Below are positions 7,022 to 14,759 of a stretch of 20,142 nucleotides of DNA, in pieces. The stretch spans positions 1 through 20,142 of the forward strand of contig CAAEUQ010000152.1 of the NCBI GenBank assembly GCA_900759005.1, given 5' to 3'. Position numbers and translations under genes: made by a program. Numbering within the stretch: the stretch's first letter is position 1; every line of letters starts with the position of its first letter. The DNA is from Clostridia bacterium. GTDB lineage: Bacteria > Bacillota > Clostridia > Christensenellales > Aristaeellaceae. The notes below the pieces were generated by a model. The model did no database searches and was not told where the DNA came from. It saw only the letters and a list, made by a program, of their open reading frames with translations.

Positions 7022-7066
7022 CTCCTAAGCGGAACGTAGTGAGTTCGAGTCTCGCCGGGGGTGCTG
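7022..7066 (+). other. Attachment site (attR): 3' half of a tRNA gene, anticodon loop CTCCTAA
   Basis: Bases fit tRNA positions in order: 32-38 CTCCTAA (anticodon CCT, Arg), 39-43 GCGGA, a 5-base variable region, 49-53 GTGAG, T-loop TTCGAGT, 61-65 CTCGC pairing with 49-53, acceptor CGGGGGT and discriminator G. The anticodon-stem 5' partner (TCCGC), D arm and acceptor 5' strand are absent upstream, where element DNA begins. Integration into tRNA genes at the anticodon loop or T arm is typical of tyrosine recombinases. The complete tRNA should be rebuilt at the element's other end. Confidence 0.8.
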
Positions 7067-7069
7067 AAT

Positions 7070-7109
7070 GCGCCGAAAGTCTGCAATCGACTTTCGGCGC
7101 TGTTTTTTT
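7070..7109 (+). terminator. Rho-independent terminator of the split tRNA gene
   Basis: GCGCCGAAAGT (7070-7080) and ACTTTCGGCGC (7090-7100) form a perfect 11-bp stem with a 9-base loop, followed by TGTTTTTTT. It lies right after the tRNA 3' end and points away from the element, so it is probably the host tRNA's own terminator. Its T-run touches the stop codon of the convergent gene. Confidence 0.9.
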
Positions 7110-8514
7110 ACCAATTTGCCTGTTGCGTGGGCGCGGTTTCAAAGCGCAGGGTGAGCTGATCGTCCGGATTGTCGAAGAGCACCTCGAGCTCGAGATCGTT
7201 CATCTGCGCGTAAACGATTTCGACGCTGCCGTCCGGATTGCGGATGCCGTCGATCGCCGGAACATCGCTGGCGGTATACTTCACGATCAGCGCAGGCGGT
7301 TCGCCGAATTTCGCCTGAATGTAATCGGCATACGCCTGAAGCGATTGGGTTTTATGAATGTTGCCGAGGATGAAATCGCTGGCATAATAGCCCTCAAGAT
7401 TGCCGTCCTCCACCGCGGTATTGCCGCCGGCGGCGAGGTAATGCGTCAAATCGATCAGATAATACCAGCCGTCCTGAAGAATGTAATTGAACACGTGCCC
7501 ATTGCCGTCCGGCTGCGAAAGCCCGATATAGCCGATTTCATCGTAATCGCCGCTGAGGATGTAATGCAGCCAGTTGGAATCCGTGGCACAGCAGCCGTTG
7601 TTGGTCAGAACCGCGGAATAGCCCGGCTTGTGATGCTCCCAATCGACGCCGTTTTCCGGAATGCGCACGTTGTCGTCCGAGGAAAGGAAGCCGCCGATCT
7701 GATAAAGCTGAAGCGCTTCGTAGAGCGTCGAAATTTCGCTTTGCTTTTCCTCGGGAGAATGCCCGATCATCTGAGAAATTTCCGCGTTCGTATAGCGGCT
7801 GCCGCCCAGCGAGTTCGCCGGAACCCAGTAAACGTCGCGCGCAATCTCGCTTTGATAATGTGCGTCGATGCGCAGCGTGTTAAGATCATAGCCCTGATCC
7901 TGTGAATAATCGACGTTCGGCGTTTCGGAAACCGCATTCTTCATATCGCAAACGAACGTGATCTTGTATTCGTTCTGATCCGGATCCCGATAGGCAAATA
8001 CGTAATGGCGAACGTCGAACGGCGCGGGGGAGGGGTGCCAGTCGTCGAAGGACGCGCCGGAATGGGGCGCGAGCGCGACGAAATCCCAGCCGGCAAAATC
8101 GTCGGCGGGATGAACGAAGTCGCCATCCGAATTGCCGTTTGAAAAATCGTTCACGACGAGATTAACCAGCGAAAGCGGCTGATCGGTCGCGTTTGCCAGA
8201 AGAAAGGAAAAGCGATAATCGCCGCTCGCTTCCTGAACGGCGGCAGCGGAAAGCGTTTCCTCGCCGGGCTGCATGAATGTATACTCGGCTGCGGTCGTGT
8301 CGGTTTCAGACGCTTCAGGCGCTTCCTGATCACCGCCCGGCTGGGAAGAATTGTTTGCGCGCAGCATTTCGATTACCTGAATCGCCAGATCGTATTCGCC
8401 CCTGTCCAGCAGGGAGATGATGTAATCGTAATCCACGTTTCCGGTGCCGTCGGCATAAGCGATTGGTGCGAGACATAAAATCAGCGCCAGCAGCAAAAGA
8501 AATCCCTTTTTCAT
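7108..8514 (-). CDS. Secreted transglutaminase-like protein
   Basis: This 468-residue exported protein carries a transglutaminase/protease-fold domain. The signal peptide is MKKGFLLLLALILCLAPIAY (cut near residue 21). A short helical segment and an acidic Ser/Thr/Glu-rich linker (about 52-80) follow, then a beta-rich domain (about 88-190) resembling a substrate-binding or Ig-like module. The C-terminal part has the triad order of the superfamily: Cys309 in NNGCCATDS, His340 in GNGHVFNYI and Asp355 in YYLIDLTHY. The start at 8514 is set by GGAGG 6 bases upstream; the 8 earlier codons are unlikely. It has its own promoter. Whether it crosslinks or cleaves proteins is unknown; many family members are peptidases. 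Confidence 0.75.
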   Translation of the reverse strand: MKKGFLLLLALILCLAPIAYADGTGNVDYDYIISLLDRGEYDLAIQVIEMLRANNSSQPGGDQEAPEASETDTTAAEYTFMQPGEETLSAAAVQEASGDYRFSFLLANATDQPLSLVNLVVNDFSNGNSDGDFVHPADDFAGWDFVALAPHSGASFDDWHPSPAPFDVRHYVFAYRDPDQNEYKITFVCDMKNAVSETPNVDYSQDQGYDLNTLRIDAHYQSEIARDVYWVPANSLGGSRYTNAEISQMIGHSPEEKQSEISTLYEALQLYQIGGFLSSDDNVRIPENGVDWEHHKPGYSAVLTNNGCCATDSNWLHYILSGDYDEIGYIGLSQPDGNGHVFNYILQDGWYYLIDLTHYLAAGGNTAVEDGNLEGYYASDFILGNIHKTQSLQAYADYIQAKFGEPPALIVKYTASDVPAIDGIRNPDGSVEIVYAQMNDLELEVLFDNPDDQLTLRFETAPTQQANW

Positions 8515-8549
8515 TTTGATCCTCCATAAAATCAGCATAGTGCCGTTTC

Positions 8550-8578
8550 ATTATACCCGATTCAGAACGGAATTTCAA
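8550..8578 (-). promoter_or_regulatory. Sigma-A-type promoter of the transglutaminase-like gene
   Basis: On the minus strand TTGAAA (8578-8573) and TATAAT (8555-8550) are separated by exactly 17 bases. The predicted start is near 8543, giving a leader of about 30 bases with a GGAGG site before the ATG at 8514. It directly follows the terminator of the upstream operon. Confidence 0.85.
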
Positions 8579-8580
8579 GG

Positions 8581-8608
8581 AAAAAGCCCATCCGAACGGA
8601 CGGGCTTT
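8581..8608 (-). terminator. Terminator of the surface-protein/sortase operon
   Basis: On the minus strand AAAGCCCGTCCG pairs with CGGATGGGCTTT, one mismatch, with a very short loop, followed by a T-rich tail. It starts 6 bases past the sortase stop codon and separates that operon from the transglutaminase-like gene. Confidence 0.85.
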
Positions 8609-8613
8609 GAAAA

Positions 8614-9759
8614 TCAGGCGCTTTGATCGAGCAGCATTTGCAGCGATTCTTCGGATTCGCCTTCGCGAACGCGGCGATAGGTAAGAATCAGGCGCTCGTC
8701 GTCCAGACAGGTGGAGAGCGTCAGCAGCGCGTCGGCGGGCGTGACCGTGATTGGGATTTCATAGAACGAATGCTCGCGCAGCGCCTTAATGAACGCATTG
8801 AACTGATGCTCCGTCCGGAAGGTCGGCGTGCCCGTATAGGCGATATAGCCGCCGGCATTGACGTTCTCCGGAACGGAATTGACGCAGAACAGCACGTATC
8901 GCTCCTCACGATAGAGCGTATTCAGCGACGCAAAGCCGTGATCGCGAACGAAATCGAGCTTGCGCGCGTGCGAAAGCAGCCCGAACATCGTGCCGTCGTA
9001 CATATTATGACCGTGAATGACCAGATGCTGCGTCTTTGGAACGAGCGGATGCAGCTCGTCGAGAAACAGCGTGCCGGCGGAACTGGATTTGCGGTCGAAA
9101 TCGTGGGTAAGGTAATAGGTATTGTCCCGATAAACGACGGGCAGGCTGACCATGCCCGAAATGCGCAGCCACGCGACCAGATCGCGGTTTTTCGCAAAGA
9201 GCTCGCGCATTTCGGGGCGAATTTCCTCGGAAACCAGCTGGTATTCCGGCTTCAGCGTCGCAATCGGCTGGACGGACGGTTCAGGCGTGGATTCGGATGC
9301 GAGCCTGGAAACGGCGGTTGGTTCGGATGCAGATTCGTGCGCAAGCGCAGATGCGTCGGTTGGATCAGATGCGAGCGAAGTCAAAGCGGTCGATTTGGAT
9401 GCGGCGGAATGCGATTCTTCATAAATCGCCTGTAATTCGGCGTTCGCCTGCTTTACGCCGTGTGAATGCGCGAAATAAACGGTCAACCGAACCGCGCCGA
9501 ATGCGATCAGCCCCAAACAGAGCAGCGCAGGAAGAAAGCGCCTCCAGACGATTCTTCTTCCCGTGCGCCGCGCATTCGGCTGGCGAAGTTGGGCGGTGGG
9601 TCGATTGGCTGTCATGCGCTGCATATTCGGCTGGCGAGATTGCGCGGCGGGTTGGATTTCTTTTGTGCGGCGTCCATTCAGTTGCCGGGAGTGCGAATGG
9701 GTTAGCCTTCTTCCCATTCGCACTTTCCGTCCGCGCCTGTTTCGGCGGGCGTATTTCAT
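8614..9759 (-). CDS. Class B sortase with extended N-terminus
   Basis: This 381-residue membrane enzyme should anchor the adjacent surface protein to peptidoglycan. A basic cytoplasmic tail (1-74) precedes one membrane helix (about 75-96), a Ser/Thr/Ala/Glu-rich spacer (about 116-167) and the catalytic domain (about 175-380). Catalytic residues are His251 in VIHGHNMYDGTMF, Cys351 in LLTLSTC and probably Arg356 in DDERLILTYRR, the class B arrangement. The open frame extends upstream to 10443, but the start is 9759: AGGAGG precedes it, and its ATGA overlaps the stop of the surface-protein gene, implying coupling. The tail contains 17-residue repeats. It is longer than typical class B sortases (about 225-250 residues) because of tail and spacer. 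Confidence 0.92.
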   Translation of the reverse strand: MKYARRNRRGRKVRMGRRLTHSHSRQLNGRRTKEIQPAAQSRQPNMQRMTANRPTAQLRQPNARRTGRRIVWRRFLPALLCLGLIAFGAVRLTVYFAHSHGVKQANAELQAIYEESHSAASKSTALTSLASDPTDASALAHESASEPTAVSRLASESTPEPSVQPIATLKPEYQLVSEEIRPEMRELFAKNRDLVAWLRISGMVSLPVVYRDNTYYLTHDFDRKSSSAGTLFLDELHPLVPKTQHLVIHGHNMYDGTMFGLLSHARKLDFVRDHGFASLNTLYREERYVLFCVNSVPENVNAGGYIAYTGTPTFRTEHQFNAFIKALREHSFYEIPITVTPADALLTLSTCLDDERLILTYRRVREGESEESLQMLLDQSA

Positions 9760-12700
9760 GCGCGCCGCCTCCTGCGCGCGATTACCATCAGCCCCGCCAC
9801 GCCGAGAATACACATGGCGAGCCAGAGCATCGGCGTGGACGAATCGCCCGTTGCCGGCGGAACGACGGGTTCGGATACGTGCAGCACCGCGACGTCGGAC
9901 TGCACGACCGCGCCGGTCGCGTCGGTAATCAGGCAGCCGTACTGGAATCCGTCGTATTCCTTCTTGAGGACGGATGTGGTATAGCTCGCGCCGGTCGCGC
10001 CGTCGATCGGCTTCCAGCCCGCGCCCTGATTGCGGTTGATGTACCACTGATAGGTAAGCCCCGTGCCTTCGGCGATTACATAGAACGTCGCCGTTTGCCC
10101 CTCGACCATGTATTGCGCCTCCGGCTGGCGAATGATTACGAGCGTTTTTCCGAGCGTGACGGAACGCTGATTGTCGAAATCGGCAAATTCGTTGCCGGAA
10201 TCGTTGTCCGTGATCGTGAATACGATTTCGCCGCCGTTCGCGCCGCCGAGCAGCCGCTCCGCGGGAATATCGAGCGTGTAGCCGAAATCCTCGTCGATCG
10301 CGCGGACGAAGGTGTAGCTGAATACGGTATTTCCGTTTCGGGTCGCAGTCAGCGTCGGCGCGATGCGGCTCGACGTTTCCGAGCGCCCCGTGATGCTTAC
10401 GCGCACAAATTCCTTGCCTTCGGAATCGACGTATGCCTGACAATCGAGCGTCAGATCGCCGCGGCCCAGCTCGATATGCTTTTCCATATCGGCGGGATCG
10501 ACATTTGCGCGCCTGACGCCGATCAGCGACGGCGCGTTGGCGTTTGTGGAAACGAGATTGCCGTCCGCGTCAAAGCCGTATTCCGTGTCGCTCGCGTTGA
10601 CCGCCGCGCCGGACAGTGAGCCGGAATAGTGCGTCAGCGCGAACAGATTGCCCAGCTCCGCGGTGAGCTTGACGTTGCCGTTCCAATCCTCCGGAACCTT
10701 GAACGACGCCTGATACGTATGCACGCCGCCCGGCATGAGCAGATTGGTGTGCACGTATTCGGCGACGGCGTTTCCGTTCTGGAAGGTCGTCGTCAGCCAG
10801 CTGTCGCCGTTCAGATCGTCGTAAATGCCGCTTATGCGGGTTACGGAAAACGCGGAATCATCCCGCGCGCCGAACAGGGTGTTTACGCTGTTCGTTTCGG
10901 GATTTGAGCAGTCCACGAGCACGGTTTGAAGCGGCTCGGCTGCGCCCTCGGCGAGAATGCCCACCATGAATTTGGAAACCGGCAGGTTTCCGATGTTCTT
11001 TACGGCAAACAGCAGCGTCGCGTATTCGCCCGCGCACACGCACGGATCATACGAGACTACGCCGGTGAGCTCGACGGCGGTTTGCAGGCTGAATGTAAAC
11101 CGGATCAGCCGCTGACTGACCGCCGCGGATTCGGCGTTCGGGTCGTTTTTCATTGCCGTCGTGTAATAGCCGGTTCCGTCCATCATCAGATGCAGGCTTT
11201 CCGGATGCTCGGACAGCTCGACGAGCGTAAACGGAGCGCTCATCGTGTTCGTTTCGCGGTCGAAGCGCACGCATTTGATCTCGTATTTCTCGGCGCTTTC
11301 GTATTCGCCTGTGCCGGCGCTTTCCGTCCAGTAAAGATAGGTGATTCCGTAGGTCGAGCCGTCGTTTACGGTGGTGATCTTGAACTGACCGGAATAGAGG
11401 GGAACGTCGTAATCGCGAATCGCGAAGCTGCCGTTCCCGATGCGGCTCGCACCCATCAGGCGATAGCAGTCCGAGCCGTCGTCCGCCTGTCCCTGCTTGA
11501 GATAGAAGATAAATTCCTGCGCGTCGGGCAGTGCGCCGTATTCCACCAGCGGCGCGAAATAAACCACGTCGCTGTCCAGCTTCTGTTTCGTGCCGTTCAG
11601 GTGAATGAACAGACCGGTGTCCTCGTTCATCTCCGGCGTTCGCTTTTCCATGACCTTCAGCCGGTAATAGCACGAAAGGGATTTGTCGTCGCCGACATAT
11701 GTGCCGTCAAACTTCGCGTTCGTCGGGCGCGCGGCGGAAAGCGCGCGCGTAATCGTCGCCGGATCGGAGGTGTAATCGCCGAATTCGGGATTCAGATCGG
11801 TGACGGGGGATTCCTGCAAGCCGCTTGCGGTGCGCTCAATATCGATTGTGACGACGCCCTTCGTTTCGCCGGTGCTGAGCCATTCGCAGTTGCAGCCGGC
11901 GTTCATAAACCAGAGATTGCGATTCGCGTCGCGCGGCGCGTTGTTCGTCAGGTACATGATCGGCGTGGAAAGCGAATAGCCTCCCCAGTCGCCGCCGGTC
12001 GCGCGGGTGACTTCCGCCTTGTACGTGCCTGCGGTGTTCGAAATGCCGAGCCCGAGCGTGCCGTCCGGAAGCTCGACCGCCTGCATCACGGCGACGGTCA
12101 TCCGGCTCTGGGTGGGCTTGCCGTCCTTGCGGTCTTCAAATATGCCGCTCAGGATCGTAACGCCAACCACGTCGCCGTGCGCCATCGTCGCAAAGGCATA
12201 GTCGGTCGCTTCGGCCGCGCGCCAGGAATCGCCGCCGGTTTCAGGGTAAACCTTGCCGTAATTGGCGGGATTGTCCAGATTGTACCAGACCAGCTCGCCC
12301 TTGCGGTCGCCGCTGCCAATGGTCGGGGTAATCCAGAAGCCGAACGTCGCGGATTTGCCGCTGCCGGGCAGCTTCAGCGTGGCATACTGAATTTCGCCCG
12401 CGAGACTGTCGAGGCGCGAGAAGATTTCCTCCTCTTTATCCGCGGGAAGCCCGTCGCCGGAAAGGGTAATCGGCAATGCGTCCGCAGCGGAGGGGGTGTT
12501 CACGCCGTTCTGAATCTGCGTGTAGACCTGCGCCGCGCCTTCCGACGCGTTTTCGGAATCGCCGTTTGCGGCGGAATCATAAGCGTAAGTGCCCTTCCAG
12601 AGGTTTTCCTTCCATTTTGCCACGAACGCCTGCACGGTCACGTCCAGCCCCATGCCCAGCGAAACCGCAGCGCTCGTCGGATTGGTCAAGCGCAGCTTCG

Positions 12701-14741
12701 GCGCGATGTTTCCGAAGAATCGCAGCGCGATATTCAGCAGCCCGCGAATGCCGACGCCCGCGCTTACGCCCAATTCCGCAAGCAGGTCGACCGTCAGTCC
12801 CTGTCCCTTGTTGAACAGGAATCTGGCGTTCCCGAGGCCCGGAAGATCCGCTTCCAGCCCCAGCCCGAACGACGCGCCGATCGAGAACGTGTAATCCAGC
12901 GCCGCGAAGATCGGAATGCCGCCGGCAACCAGGAACTGCCAGCCGTAGCCGCCCTTGAACGCCGATTGAATGCCGCCCGCGCCGGTTAAGCTGAATCGCG
13001 TTGCGTCGGGCCTGATGTGCCCCTGAAGACCGGCGAATACGGTGACGCTCGCGCTCGCTTCGCCGAGAAATTTTACCTTGTCGGTTGCCCCGGCGTTTTT
13101 GTAAACCTGATTGTCGATCGCGTGCGCGTCGCGCTGCGCCTGCCTGTTCGCGTCGTCGGCGCGCTGCTGAACGTCGCGGGAGCTTTCATGCTTCCAGTTC
13201 AGCTCGTCGCTTTTGAAATCCTTGCCGTAAGCGAACATGATATAGCCGGTAGGATCAATCATCAGCTGCGCCGGAAGCCATGGCATATCCAGCGAGAGCT
13301 TGCTGCCGCCGATGAACGGAATGGACGAGGGGAATGTGAGCGAGAGATTGCCGCCGGTGAACGAAAGGTTGTTCGTATCCAGAAACTGCGGCTCGTCCAC
13401 GACTGCCTTTTCGACCGTCAGCTGCGTTTGATATTCCTTTGAAAACGAATTCGTTTCCACGCGCACGCCGACGCTCGAACCGGGCACGATCAGCTGTGCG
13501 TATCGCCCGCTGAAGATTACGGCGGTGCCGGAGGTGAAGCTGCGCCGGTCTTCTTTTGCGACGATGTTGCCGTCCGCGTCGTAAACCTGATACGTCAGGT
13601 AAAGGAAGCCGCTGATCTTCGTTTTCGAGAAGCTGTCGATCAGAATGTCGAATACCTGTTCCGCGTTGTTTTTCGGCGAATAGTAAATCGTGGTTTTCTG
13701 GCTGAGAATGTCGGTTCCGTTGTAGCCCGCCATGCGCAGGTACGGCTGCCCCGCATACAGCTCCATGCGCACGGTTTCCGCGGAGCCGCCGCGAATGCTC
13801 AGCGTGCGCATTTCGCGGGTGCAATAGTAATCGCTTTTGATAATCGCATTTACGGTCACGCGGTTTTTCTCGTCCGGCAGGTAATCCATGATCAGGAACG
13901 TGACCAGACCCTCCGCATTCGTCTTGGCGGTTTGGGTAATCGCCGGCTTCGACGAGGAGGAAACCGTGACCGAAGCGTCCTTCATCGGCTTGCCGGCGGA
14001 ATCGCGCACGATGAATCCGAACTGCTTGGACGAAAGCACGAGTACCTCGAAATCCACGCCGTTCTGCGAATCGATATTCGCCTGTTCCTCATCCGTAAGC
14101 ATTTTCGCTTCGGCGAGGAGCTGCTCGGACGCGCTGCCGGTAAGCGCGCCGTCCGGCGCATCCGCGGCATTCATCAGCGACGCAAACGACGTGCTGCCGT
14201 TTTCGAGCGCGGTATGATACAGCGAATAGTAATTCGCCACCGTCGAAATCGTCTGGCGCATGGATGAGACGTCCTCGCGAACGCGCAGCGCAATGCGCAT
14301 TTCCTCCCGCGCGGAGAGGTTTTCCGCGCTCGAAAGGCGATAGAGATCATTGTAAACGCTCTGGCTGCGGGCTTCAAGATCGTCGCGATAGAATGCGATG
14401 CGGTTGTACAGCTGCTGAAGCGTAATGCTTACGCCCTGAAGCGAAATGCTTTTGCCCTCCTGCGCCATATCCAGCAGCTGAATGCCGTCCTGAATGCGGG
14501 CGATCAGACCGCCGGCTTCGTCGGATAAAAGCCATGAAAGGTATTGCCGAACCTGAACGGCGTTCATCGTTTCCAGAAGTGCGTCGCCCTCCCGCCACGG
14601 CTGATCGCCATCGGAAAGCGAAATCATGCGCCGGGCTTCTTCGATTTCCTGCGCCGAGAGCGGCGAAATCTCCGCGAGTGAGGACGCCGCCGAAAGCAGC
14701 GTCAGAAGCGCAAGCGCGAGACTGAGAATTCTCTTTAGCAT
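9756..14741 (-). CDS. Giant sortase-anchored surface protein (PPATG signal)
   Basis: This 1661-residue exported protein starts with signal peptide MLKRILSLALALLTLLSAAS. It ends in a cell-wall sorting signal: PPATGD (about 1628-1633), a hydrophobic stretch and tail ARRRRRA. PPxTG fits the (S/P)PxTG motif known for Clostridioides difficile sortase B. Segments seen: a helical N-terminal domain (24-210), a carboxypeptidase-regulatory-like beta domain (about 238-300), a glycine-rich strand-like region (about 565-710), a CARDB-like stretch (about 1225-1340, VKNIGNLPVSKFMVGIL) and a C-terminal Ig-like domain (about 1530-1618, with TYQWYINRN). GGAGGT lies 6 bases before the ATG. No ligand or enzymatic motif was recognised; adhesion or surface scaffolding is inference. 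Confidence 0.9.
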   Translation of the reverse strand: MLKRILSLALALLTLLSAASSLAEISPLSAQEIEEARRMISLSDGDQPWREGDALLETMNAVQVRQYLSWLLSDEAGGLIARIQDGIQLLDMAQEGKSISLQGVSITLQQLYNRIAFYRDDLEARSQSVYNDLYRLSSAENLSAREEMRIALRVREDVSSMRQTISTVANYYSLYHTALENGSTSFASLMNAADAPDGALTGSASEQLLAEAKMLTDEEQANIDSQNGVDFEVLVLSSKQFGFIVRDSAGKPMKDASVTVSSSSKPAITQTAKTNAEGLVTFLIMDYLPDEKNRVTVNAIIKSDYYCTREMRTLSIRGGSAETVRMELYAGQPYLRMAGYNGTDILSQKTTIYYSPKNNAEQVFDILIDSFSKTKISGFLYLTYQVYDADGNIVAKEDRRSFTSGTAVIFSGRYAQLIVPGSSVGVRVETNSFSKEYQTQLTVEKAVVDEPQFLDTNNLSFTGGNLSLTFPSSIPFIGGSKLSLDMPWLPAQLMIDPTGYIMFAYGKDFKSDELNWKHESSRDVQQRADDANRQAQRDAHAIDNQVYKNAGATDKVKFLGEASASVTVFAGLQGHIRPDATRFSLTGAGGIQSAFKGGYGWQFLVAGGIPIFAALDYTFSIGASFGLGLEADLPGLGNARFLFNKGQGLTVDLLAELGVSAGVGIRGLLNIALRFFGNIAPKLRLTNPTSAAVSLGMGLDVTVQAFVAKWKENLWKGTYAYDSAANGDSENASEGAAQVYTQIQNGVNTPSAADALPITLSGDGLPADKEEEIFSRLDSLAGEIQYATLKLPGSGKSATFGFWITPTIGSGDRKGELVWYNLDNPANYGKVYPETGGDSWRAAEATDYAFATMAHGDVVGVTILSGIFEDRKDGKPTQSRMTVAVMQAVELPDGTLGLGISNTAGTYKAEVTRATGGDWGGYSLSTPIMYLTNNAPRDANRNLWFMNAGCNCEWLSTGETKGVVTIDIERTASGLQESPVTDLNPEFGDYTSDPATITRALSAARPTNAKFDGTYVGDDKSLSCYYRLKVMEKRTPEMNEDTGLFIHLNGTKQKLDSDVVYFAPLVEYGALPDAQEFIFYLKQGQADDGSDCYRLMGASRIGNGSFAIRDYDVPLYSGQFKITTVNDGSTYGITYLYWTESAGTGEYESAEKYEIKCVRFDRETNTMSAPFTLVELSEHPESLHLMMDGTGYYTTAMKNDPNAESAAVSQRLIRFTFSLQTAVELTGVVSYDPCVCAGEYATLLFAVKNIGNLPVSKFMVGILAEGAAEPLQTVLVDCSNPETNSVNTLFGARDDSAFSVTRISGIYDDLNGDSWLTTTFQNGNAVAEYVHTNLLMPGGVHTYQASFKVPEDWNGNVKLTAELGNLFALTHYSGSLSGAAVNASDTEYGFDADGNLVSTNANAPSLIGVRRANVDPADMEKHIELGRGDLTLDCQAYVDSEGKEFVRVSITGRSETSSRIAPTLTATRNGNTVFSYTFVRAIDEDFGYTLDIPAERLLGGANGGEIVFTITDNDSGNEFADFDNQRSVTLGKTLVIIRQPEAQYMVEGQTATFYVIAEGTGLTYQWYINRNQGAGWKPIDGATGASYTTSVLKKEYDGFQYGCLITDATGAVVQSDVAVLHVSEPVVPPATGDSSTPMLWLAMCILGVAGLMVIARRRRRA

Positions 14742-14759
14742 AAACGCACCTCCGAAGCC

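Larger units (their letters stand above)
1..7066 (+). mobile_element. Right (integrase-proximal) part of an integrative conjugative or mobilizable element
   Basis: The sequence shows a relaxase, an excisionase-like gene cluster and a tyrosine recombinase placed directly before a truncated tRNA 3' half, which is the usual layout of an ICE or IME end. No coupling protein or type IV secretion gene is in the window, so conjugative versus merely mobilizable cannot be decided. The left end lies outside the window. Gene style changes at about 7066: to the right, genes are more GC-rich and run in minus-strand operons. An IS110 copy and gene remnants within the element suggest it has been rearranged since acquisition. 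Confidence 0.85.

Noticed and set aside
6990..7066. Complete tRNA gene
   Set aside because: Only the half from the anticodon loop onward folds. The bases upstream do not provide the anticodon 5' stem, D arm or acceptor 5' strand.
9760..10443. N-terminal extension of the sortase frame
   Set aside because: This part overlaps the end of the surface protein in another frame and reads as low-complexity Arg-rich sequence. The ATG at 9759 has AGGAGG and an ATGA overlap.
10926..12989. 687-codon plus-strand open frame opposite the giant surface protein, with several other long plus-strand frames from 8623 to 16846
   Set aside because: They are antisense to clearly coding minus-strand genes with signal peptides, motifs and ribosome-binding sites. 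Their products are Arg/Ala-rich and lack domains; long antisense frames are expected in GC-rich coding DNA.
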